Origin: Methanomicrobiales archaeon
GTDB lineage: Archaea > Halobacteriota > Methanomicrobia > Methanomicrobiales > JACTUA01
Assembly (NCBI GenBank): GCA_028679035.1
Contig: JAJRCL010000014.1
Location: forward strand, 1 to 5,179
Direction: 5' to 3'
DNA length: 5,179 nucleotides
Shown here: piece after piece, positions 1 to 4,444 of the stretch
Layout of the letters: every line of letters begins with the position of its first letter
How positions within the stretch are numbered: the stretch's first letter is position 1
Notes under the pieces: generated by a model
Seen by the model: the letters and a program-made list of their open reading frames with translations, nothing else
What the model was told of the DNA's origin: nothing
Databases searched by the model: none
Program-made: the position numbers and the translations under genes

Positions 1-1160
1 GGCAGGATCATGTCTTTCGTCGGATTTTTCAGATATTGAGCGAGTGCGGTCGCGGCAGCGACCTTCATCTCATCTGTGATCTTCGTGGCTCGTGCATCCA
101 GCGCCCCGCGGAATATGCCGGGAAACGCGAGAACATTGTTGATCTGGTTCGGGTAATCGCTGCGTCCTGACCCGACTACAGATGCTCCAGCAGCACGAGC
201 CTGATCCGGCATGATCTCCGGCACGGGGTTGGCAAGGGCAAATATAATGGGATCGTCGTTCATAGTGGCAACCATCTCCGGGGTAACAATGGCTGGTGGC
301 GCCGATACCCCGATGAAAACATCCGCTCCCTTCATTGCGTCCGCAAGGGTTCCGGTACGGTTTTTATGGTTGGTCTCGTGTGCGATAATATATTTGTACT
401 TATTCCGCAGCAGATCCGATCGTCCCGTATGGATGATCCCTTTCGTATCACAGACGATAAGGTCCCCTGCCGGGTGGCATGAGATCCGGTCGTACCCGAG
501 ACAGGTGAGGATCCGGACGATGGCATTCCCCGCTGCTCCCGCTCCGGCTACCGCGATGGTCAGTTCCCCAAATTTCTTTCCGGTGACGATGCAGGCATTG
601 ATGAGGGCAGCGAGGACGACGACTGCCGTCCCATGCTGGTCATCGTGCATCACCGGGATCCCGAGATCCTGCAGTGCCTCCTCTACCTCGAAACATTTCG
701 GTGCGGCGATGTCCTCGAGGTTGATACCGCCAAAGACCGGGGAAATGTTCCGGATGTCATCAATGAAATCGACGTGGTAACCTTCGAAGCAGATCGGAAA
801 AGCATCAATGTTTGCGAATTCCTTGAAAAGGATCGCCTTGCCCTCCATCACCGGTATAGCGGCATACCCCCCGATATTCCCCAGCCCGAGGACTGCCGAT
901 CCATCGGTGACAATGGCAACGGTGTTTGCCTTGATCGAATACCGGTATGCAAGGTCACGGTGTTCCTTGATCTTCCGGCACACTTCTGCTACTCCCGGCG
1001 TATACGCCAGGGAGAGATCTCTCTTCGTCAGCAGGGGGACTTTCGATCGGATTTCCAGTTTCCCCTTATGCCTTTCGTGCAGGAGGAGCGATTCCTCGTA
1101 TATTTTCTTATCCTCTTCGCCAAACATGTCTGGTGCCACCAGTGAATCTCGCTTCTGCAT
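1..1160 (-). CDS. Malic enzyme, NAD(P)-dependent (C-terminus cut by window edge)
   Basis: Oxidatively decarboxylates malate to pyruvate and CO2 while reducing NAD(P)+, a cytosolic reaction linking C4 acids to pyruvate. I translated 386 codons with no stop. Visible motifs are AYTPGVA (residues 52-58, with the catalytic Tyr53), MEGKAILFK (105-113, catalytic Lys108), NLEDI (147-151) and HDDQHGTA (172-179), which supply metal ligands, a GAGAAG dinucleotide loop (206-211), and NQINNVLAFPGIFRG (338-352) near the end of the enzyme core. An aspartate at 238, at the end of the strand after the GxGxxG helix, hints at NAD rather than NADP use, but this is inference. The region between that helix and strand (about 222-233) looks several residues longer than usual. 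An in-frame TGA lies 15 bases before the ATG at 1160, so this is the earliest possible start. Met12 (1127), preceded by GGTGG, is an alternative. Only the last few tens of residues should be missing. It lies downstream of tRNA-Val on the same strand and probably has its own promoter. Confidence 0.95.
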   Translation of the reverse strand, partial: MQKRDSLVAPDMFGEEDKKIYEESLLLHERHKGKLEIRSKVPLLTKRDLSLAYTPGVAEVCRKIKEHRDLAYRYSIKANTVAIVTDGSAVLGLGNIGGYAAIPVMEGKAILFKEFANIDAFPICFEGYHVDFIDDIRNISPVFGGINLEDIAAPKCFEVEEALQDLGIPVMHDDQHGTAVVVLAALINACIVTGKKFGELTIAVAGAGAAGNAIVRILTCLGYDRISCHPAGDLIVCDTKGIIHTGRSDLLRNKYKYIIAHETNHKNRTGTLADAMKGADVFIGVSAPPAIVTPEMVATMNDDPIIFALANPVPEIMPDQARAAGASVVGSGRSDYPNQINNVLAFPGIFRGALDARATKITDEMKVAAATALAQYLKNPTKDMIL

Positions 1161-1176
1161 CTTGCGATGGCGTCAT

Positions 1177-1237
1177 AAAACCCTTGTGGCTGACAATCAG
1201 GACATAACTCACGATATAACCGGAACAAAAACCCTTG
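1177..1237 (-). repeat. Two direct copies of CAAGGGTTTT around the malic enzyme promoter
   Basis: The 10-mer CAAGGGTTTT (minus strand) occurs exactly at 1237-1228 and at 1186-1177, 51 bases apart. One copy lies just upstream of the candidate TATA box at 1213-1222, the other between that box and the start codon. The copies could be regulator sites or a coincidence. Neither copy lies within a palindrome. Confidence 0.35.
1213..1222 (-). promoter_or_regulatory. Candidate TATA box for the malic enzyme gene
   Basis: On the minus strand the sequence reads CCGGTTATATC, close to an archaeal box A. Its centre is about 57 bases upstream of the ATG at 1160, which would give a leader of roughly 30 bases if transcription starts 25-27 bases downstream. 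It sits after the oligo-T tract that follows the tRNA, so the malic enzyme gene can be transcribed separately. This is a match by eye, and the BRE element is not convincing. Confidence 0.4.
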
Positions 1238-1255
1238 AACACCCGGATACGTCAG

Positions 1256-1262
1256 AAAAAAA
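1256..1262 (-). terminator. Oligo-T terminator after tRNA-Val
   Basis: Seven T residues on the minus strand begin nine bases after the tRNA discriminator base. Archaeal RNA polymerase terminates at oligo-T tracts without needing a hairpin, and such tracts commonly follow tRNA genes. A second, shorter T5 run follows at about 1231-1227. Confidence 0.6.
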
Positions 1263-1270
1263 CGTGGATA

Positions 1271-1344
1271 TGGGCTTGAGCGGATTCGAACCGCTGATCC
1301 CCGCCTTGTAAAGGCGATGTCATAACCGACTAGACCACAAGCCC
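1271..1344 (-). tRNA. tRNA-Val (anticodon TAC)
   Basis: The minus strand folds into a complete cloverleaf. The acceptor stem GGGCTTG pairs perfectly with CAAGCCC, followed by discriminator A. T8 is present, the D stem is GTC/GAC, and its loop contains the conserved GG. The anticodon stem TCGCC/GGCGG includes one T-G pair and its loop is TTTACAA, giving anticodon TAC (plus-strand 1308-1310), which reads GUA valine codons. The variable loop is GGATC, and the T arm AGCGG-TTCGAAT-CCGCT is canonical. There is no intron, and CCA is not encoded (the next bases are TATCC), as is common in archaea, so it must be added after transcription. Discriminator A fits valine. Confidence 0.97.
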
Positions 1345-1370
1345 GGACTCGTAAAATTACGTTACCGTGG

Positions 1371-1380
1371 ATAATTAAAC
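1371..1380 (-). promoter_or_regulatory. Candidate TATA box for tRNA-Val
   Basis: The minus strand reads GTTTAATTAT, centred about 31 bases before the first base of the mature tRNA. Starting 25-27 bases downstream would leave a 5' leader of only about five bases for RNase P to remove. The position and AT-richness in an otherwise GC-rich setting support an independent tRNA promoter. The 131-base spacer between mch and the tRNA contains no coding region I can support. Confidence 0.6.
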
Positions 1381-1449
1381 CTGCTGAAAATTCCATACGC
1401 CTGTTGTGGATCTCGTATCCGGCCTCTGCAGGGGGAGTCCATCGATGAG

Positions 1450-1455
1450 AAAAAA
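1450..1455 (-). terminator. Oligo-T terminator after mch
   Basis: Six T residues on the minus strand begin about 20 bases after the mch TGA. They lie within AGAAATCTTTTTTCT, a weak 5-bp inverted repeat. Tract length and position fit an archaeal oligo-T terminator. Only the sequence supports this. Confidence 0.45.
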
Positions 1456-1475
1456 GATTTCTGGTTCCCACCCGG

Positions 1476-2426
1476 TCACGGGGAGAATCCAAATGATTTC
1501 AGGGTTACTTCCGGGTTCAGGCGGCCGACGTGATACACAGCTCCTTCGGTCAGTTCATTGATGACCACTTCGGCTGGTGAGAAGAGGGAAGTATCGATCT
1601 GGTAGAAATCGAACTTGGCTTCCTTGAAAATCTCATAGAAAGGCTTCCCGTACCCCTTCGATTTATTGCTCGGGATCTTATCGAGATAGTCCTTAATCTC
1701 CGGTGCCTTCACCGTGAGCATGATGCTGCCATAATAGATGGTTGCATCGTTTGTGCATCCCATCGCCCGTGTGGAATCCTTCTGGACCGGCGCGATCGGT
1801 GCGGTTCCCGTTCCCGAGAGGATTTTGCGGGTATCAAACCCGAGCTCGTTCAGCTTGTAAACGGCAGTCTCGACGCATCGGCCGGCAACCTGGATCGATC
1901 CGACGAGCGAAGCGGTCGGGGCAACGACTGCACATACGTTCTTGACGTCTACCTCGCAATCTTCCGCGATCTTCTCCATGACTTCGCCGTTCGGCAGGGT
2001 ACTGCTTTCCAGAGCGATGACCGCATAGTCGAAGTCATCTTCGTATTCGATCACTTCATACGTATGCTTCGGTTTCAGCGCAAGGGCACGTGCGGGACCA
2101 CTTCCCATTGCAAAATAGTTGCCTACCTTGACGGTCCACCCGGCTTTCTGGGCGCCAAGGCACGCAATCGCCGGGAAATCGGTATTGACCTCTATAAAAG
2201 GCAATGGCACGTCGCGAATCCGCCCCATGCGGAAGCTGATGTCTCCCAGGCCCCCCATGCAGATGCCGGTGAAGAAGTCTCCTGCTGCGTACCCTCCCGG
2301 AATACGGACACCACAGTCGACGATACGTGCACCGTTGTCGAGCTGGTGGGGGACGACATTGAATTCCTCGGGGTACTCGAAAAGTTCCTCGAAGATCGTC
2401 AGAGCGATTTCATTTACACTGAGCAT
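1476..2426 (-). CDS. mch: Methenyl-tetrahydromethanopterin cyclohydrolase
   Basis: Catalyses the reversible hydrolysis of N5,N10-methenyl-H4MPT to N5-formyl-H4MPT, the third step of CO2 reduction in hydrogenotrophic methanogenesis, in the cytoplasm. The protein has 316 residues, the usual family length, and is complete. Family-typical stretches run the whole length: GGYAAGDFFTGICMGGLGDI (44-63), NYFAMGSGPARAL (103-115), APTASLVGSI (169-178), SGTGTAPIAPVQ (204-215) followed by AMGCTNDATIYYG (221-233), and SPAEVVINELTEG (283-295). There is no signal peptide or membrane segment, in line with a soluble homo-oligomer. The ATG at 2426 follows AGGGAGGGG at a seven-base spacing, which fixes the start. 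The gene appears to be a single-gene unit: 307 bases separate it from the upstream cdc6, and an oligo-T tract lies 20 bases after its stop. The nearby beta-RFAP synthase gene makes a precursor of its cofactor. Confidence 0.98.
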   Translation of the reverse strand: MLSVNEIALTIFEELFEYPEEFNVVPHQLDNGARIVDCGVRIPGGYAAGDFFTGICMGGLGDISFRMGRIRDVPLPFIEVNTDFPAIACLGAQKAGWTVKVGNYFAMGSGPARALALKPKHTYEVIEYEDDFDYAVIALESSTLPNGEVMEKIAEDCEVDVKNVCAVVAPTASLVGSIQVAGRCVETAVYKLNELGFDTRKILSGTGTAPIAPVQKDSTRAMGCTNDATIYYGSIMLTVKAPEIKDYLDKIPSNKSKGYGKPFYEIFKEAKFDFYQIDTSLFSPAEVVINELTEGAVYHVGRLNPEVTLKSFGFSP

Positions 2427-2433
2427 AGCAACC

Positions 2434-2438
2434 CCTCC
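2434..2438 (-). promoter_or_regulatory. Strong Shine-Dalgarno site of mch
   Basis: GGAGG on the minus strand lies within AGGGAGGGG, seven bases before the ATG at 2426. It is the clearest ribosome binding site in the window and shows that mch mRNA has a leader, unlike the other genes here, whose sites are weak or absent. This suits a highly expressed catabolic enzyme. Confidence 0.8.
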
Positions 2439-2469
2439 CTGTAGGTGAAATAAAAAAATGGCACACGAA

Positions 2470-2496
2470 CAGATAATTGTTGTTAAACGTTATCTG
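2470..2496 (-). promoter_or_regulatory. Inverted repeat CAGATAA-N13-TTATCTG, candidate mch operator and promoter
   Basis: A perfect 7-bp inverted repeat has half-site centres 20 bp apart, about two helical turns. Its spacer on the minus strand is CGTTTAACAACAA, whose TTTAACA is the best TATA-like candidate upstream of mch. It would place the transcription start near 2460 and leave a leader of about 30 bases holding the Shine-Dalgarno site. A dimeric regulator bound here would cover the TATA box. Promoter and operator roles are inferred from geometry only. Confidence 0.45.
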
Positions 2497-2498
2497 CC

Positions 2499-2512
2499 AT
2501 GCATCTCTGCAT
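2499..2512. repeat. Small inverted repeat ATGCA-TCTC-TGCAT
   Basis: A perfect 5-bp stem with the four-base spacer TCTC lies three bases from the CAGATAA inverted repeat. It has the same TCTC spacer and TGCA core as the repeat at 2719-2734, which suggests a related pair of sites. Its function is unknown. Confidence 0.35.
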
Positions 2513-2605
2513 AGCGTTTCGGAGACATATCGTAATGTTTTTAGGTCCATGTTTGTCGTCGGCGGGACTGGCCTGATGATTCGCACTGTTGCTGGTTCAG
2601 CCGAA

Positions 2606-2626
2606 TGGTACGAAGTGGTACAGAAG
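2606..2626 (-). repeat. Tandem direct repeat with 10-base period
   Basis: On the minus strand CTTC-T-GTACCA is followed directly by CTTC-GTACCA. On the plus strand TGGTAC recurs at exactly 10 bases (2606 and 2616). Two copies on one face of the helix, about 180 bases upstream of mch, could bind a regulator. Two copies are also compatible with chance. Confidence 0.3.
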
Positions 2627-2718
2627 ATTCGTCCATACCTGCCCGGATACTCTGCATGGGTCAGGTGCGGAATCCTGTGATGCAAGCGGATTCGCCAGTG
2701 AGCGTGGAAATGTCTCTG

Positions 2719-2734
2719 GTGCAATCTCTTGCAC
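2719..2734 (-). repeat. Perfect inverted repeat at the end of cdc6 (GTGCAA-TCTC-TTGCAC)
   Basis: A 6-bp stem with a four-base loop touches the last base of the cdc6 stop codon. In the transcript it would form a small hairpin marking the 3' end of the operon. No T tract follows nearby, so it does not look like a standard archaeal terminator. It may act in 3' end processing or stability, or be a protein site like its relative at 2499-2512. Confidence 0.4.
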
Positions 2735-3861
2735 TATCGGGAGACTTCTTCAAGAACCCGGGCCGGTTCGTACCGGAGACTGATCAGCCGGGTCCTTCCC
2801 CGCCCTTCCCGGTAATGGAGGTTGACCAGACGCATCGCATCCAGTTTTCGGATCATCTCATAGAATTTCGTATACCGTATTCCCATGAGATCCCGCACGC
2901 GCTTGAAGACCTCCCCGGCGTTCATCTCTGCATCGCTGGTGGAGAGCGTGGCGATTTCCTTCAGGAGCAGCTTTTCCTCCGGTTTAAGGACCCGGATGGT
3001 GAAGGTAAGGTGAAGGTACCGGGAGACCTCATATGCCTTGGTGATATCATCCTGGGTCACAATTTTACGCGCATCGTGCTCCGCGTTCAGGACTGCCCGC
3101 TTCAGGAGGTCTATGCCCACCCGCAGGTCCCCGCTCTGCATCGTCTGCTGTACGACCAGCTCGAACATTTCACTGGAGAGCACGCCGGGATACAATCCCT
3201 GCAGTACCCGTTCGTGCAGGATCTGGCGGATTTCCCCCTCGGCATAAGGGGGGAAATAGATTTCCGTCGGACGAAACACCGAAGCAACCCGGGCATCGAC
3301 TTCATCAAGAATATTCACTGCCAGATCGCTGATGACAAGTATCACCCCGATCCTTGTTCCCGGATACGATTCATGCGAACGCAGGAGAGTATACAGCGTT
3401 TTGTTCAGCTCCCCCTCATACATCAGGTAGTTCGCATCATCCAGGATAACCAGGAGCACCACATCGTCCCGGAGGATGATCCGGGCGACCGCATCGAAGA
3501 CCTGCTTAAAGGATGCACCTGATGTCGGAGGGAGGTGGCCGGTGAGCCGGCGGTATATCTGGGAGAAAATGGAAAATTTTGTGTTGTCCAGCTGGCAGTT
3601 CACCTGCACCGGAACGAGCTTCTTCGTCGTTTCCTCGATTTCCTGGCTTAATTTTTTGATGCTTGTTGTTTTCCCGGTGCCAGGCAACCCCTTGCAGATG
3701 GTATTCAGGGGGCGGGCTCCGCGGAGTCCCGGACGTATCTGGAAGGCGAGCTCCTGCATCTGGGTCTCACGGTGGTGGAATTCATCGGGCAGGTAATCAA
3801 TTTCGAAGACCTCGGGGTCGCGGAACAGCGTCTCATCCCACATCAGGACATTTTTTGCCAT
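2734..3861 (-). CDS. cdc6: Orc1/Cdc6 family replication initiator (AAA+ ATPase)
   Basis: Archaeal initiators of this family bind origin DNA, melt it and help load the MCM helicase. The protein has 375 residues, normal for the family. Walker A is GLPGTGKT (58-65), Walker B is LLVILDD (136-142), the sensor 1 region is VISDLAVN (176-183), and the DARVASVFRP segment (189-198) carries the putative arginine finger. Sensor 2 is SGDLRVGIDLLKRA (243-256, Arg247). A winged-helix DNA-binding domain occupies roughly 290-375, with the wing at REGRGRTRLISL (351-362). Two positions differ from the common pattern: the second Walker B acid is Asp instead of Glu, and the usual sensor 1 Asn appears to be replaced. 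The ATG at 3861 follows AGGA only three bases away, a weak ribosome site 31 bases after the stop of the zinc-ribbon gene, so operon transcription or reinitiation is likely. Methanomicrobia often carry several paralogues, and I cannot tell whether this is the main initiator. Confidence 0.93.
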   Translation of the reverse strand: MAKNVLMWDETLFRDPEVFEIDYLPDEFHHRETQMQELAFQIRPGLRGARPLNTICKGLPGTGKTTSIKKLSQEIEETTKKLVPVQVNCQLDNTKFSIFSQIYRRLTGHLPPTSGASFKQVFDAVARIILRDDVVLLVILDDANYLMYEGELNKTLYTLLRSHESYPGTRIGVILVISDLAVNILDEVDARVASVFRPTEIYFPPYAEGEIRQILHERVLQGLYPGVLSSEMFELVVQQTMQSGDLRVGIDLLKRAVLNAEHDARKIVTQDDITKAYEVSRYLHLTFTIRVLKPEEKLLLKEIATLSTSDAEMNAGEVFKRVRDLMGIRYTKFYEMIRKLDAMRLVNLHYREGRGRTRLISLRYEPARVLEEVSR

Positions 3862-3892
3862 GGTTCCTGCTCAGCCGATAGGTATTCTGTTA

Positions 3893-4408
3893 TCACCCAT
3901 GAGCCGGGGCGTGCATGCATTTCTTGCACAGCGTTTTTCCCATGAAGAGCTGGCTCATCTGGTGCTGCCCTTTTGTGATGGGGACCCGGCATTCCTCGCA
4001 GATGAACTCACCCACCGGCGGTGCCTCTTTTGGCGGGGTGATTGCAGCTTTCGACGGTTCTTCCCGTGCCGGTGGTACCGGGGTCACGGGGGCAGGTACA
4101 ACCGGAGGTGTGACTGCTGGCACAGGTGTCACAGGGACCTGCGGGGACAGTTCCTCTGGAGTCGCTGTTTTCAATACTTCAACCGGTGTTGCCCCGGGTT
4201 GCGGGAACACGCGGTTTCGGTAGCTGTCGATCCGGGCTGCTGTCGCCTCGTCCCTGCGTCCCAGCCGTGCAAGGACCTGGTCCAGGAACGCGATGTATGA
4301 CTCCGTATCTTCAAGATCCCCGACCTCCCCGCTCACCTCCAGTCGGAGGTTTTCATAATTTTCAAGATTTATGGTAATCCCGAAGCTGAAGTTCTTCCTG
4401 CCTTCCAT
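3893..4408 (-). CDS. Uncharacterised protein with proline-rich linker and C-terminal zinc ribbon
   Basis: I do not recognise a named family. The protein, read from the ATG at 4408, has 171 residues in three parts. Residues 1-68 form a compact domain that opens with a strand-like segment (NFSFGITINLENYENLRLEV, 6-25) and ends with a helix rich in Ala and Arg. Residues 70-133 are a low-complexity Pro/Val/Thr/Ala linker. Residues 136-164 form a zinc ribbon, with ligands CEEC (137, 140) and CKKC (161, 164) and 20 residues between the pairs. There is no signal peptide or membrane segment. It sits 31 bases upstream of cdc6 on the same strand, so a role near replication or nucleic acid binding is plausible but is inference. 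An upstream ATG at 4495 would overlap the preceding gene by 58 bases and add 29 residues of poor quality. A GTG at 4414 is also possible. No Shine-Dalgarno site precedes 4408, which fits a leaderless transcript. Confidence 0.8.
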   Translation of the reverse strand: MEGRKNFSFGITINLENYENLRLEVSGEVGDLEDTESYIAFLDQVLARLGRRDEATAARIDSYRNRVFPQPGATPVEVLKTATPEELSPQVPVTPVPAVTPPVVPAPVTPVPPAREEPSKAAITPPKEAPPVGEFICEECRVPITKGQHQMSQLFMGKTLCKKCMHAPAHG

Positions 4409-4429
4409 ATTCACATTGAAGAGCCGATG

Positions 4430-4444
4430 GATAATATCTATATC
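4430..4444 (-). promoter_or_regulatory. TATA-like box upstream of the zinc-ribbon gene
   Basis: The minus strand reads GATATAGATATTATC, the most TATA-like sequence in the window. It overlaps the last codons and stop of the beta-RFAP synthase gene. Its centre (4437) is about 29 bases before the ATG at 4408, which predicts a start of transcription at or just before that codon. Together with the missing ribosome site, this suggests a leaderless internal promoter driving the zinc-ribbon gene and cdc6. It lies within a GGATA-N7-TATCC inverted repeat (4429-4445). Confidence 0.45.

Larger units (their letters stand above)
2427..2733. other. Intergenic region between cdc6 and mch (307 bases)
   Basis: No minus-strand gene is convincing here. 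Reading towards mch, the gap holds: a GTGCAA-TCTC-TTGCAC inverted repeat at the cdc6 stop (2719-2734); three scattered GATTCG words (2578, 2626 and 2689); a one-turn direct repeat (2606-2626); ATGCA-TCTC-TGCAT (2499-2512); a CAGATAA-N13-TTATCTG inverted repeat (2470-2496); a T7 run (2458-2452 on the minus strand); and the mch ribosome site. A plus-strand open frame (44 codons from ATG 2549, stop at 2678-2680) crosses it and is treated as doubtful. The left third is most AT-rich and is the likely mch promoter and leader. I see no convincing array of origin recognition boxes. Confidence 0.6.

Noticed and set aside
1108..1176. 22-codon frame starting 16 bases before the malic enzyme ATG
   Set aside because: It overlaps the malic enzyme N-terminus in another frame and lacks a good ribosome site, so it is probably chance.
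211..1311. Overlapping plus-strand open frames of 167-189 codons
   Set aside because: They are antisense to the malic enzyme gene, or run on through the tRNA, and their translations are low-complexity Ser/Arg/Pro-rich sequence.
1028..1492. 154-codon minus-strand frame covering the tRNA
   Set aside because: It runs through the tRNA-Val gene and overlaps both the malic enzyme start and the mch end. Its sequence is not protein-like.
2695..2710. CCAGTG-AGCG-TGGAAA, resembling a split origin recognition box
   Set aside because: It needs a four-base insertion to match the CCAGTGGAAA core, stands alone without G-rich flanks or further copies, and lies downstream of cdc6 instead of upstream where origins usually are.
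2410..2724. 104-codon minus-strand frame in the cdc6-mch gap
   Set aside because: It starts with TTG inside an inverted repeat, has no ribosome site, is unusually rich in His and Arg, and overlaps the start of mch.
2605..3522. 305-codon open frame on the plus strand
   Set aside because: It lies mostly antisense to cdc6, whose AAA+ and winged-helix motifs are unmistakable. Long antisense frames are expected in GC-rich coding DNA, and this one has no recognisable domain.
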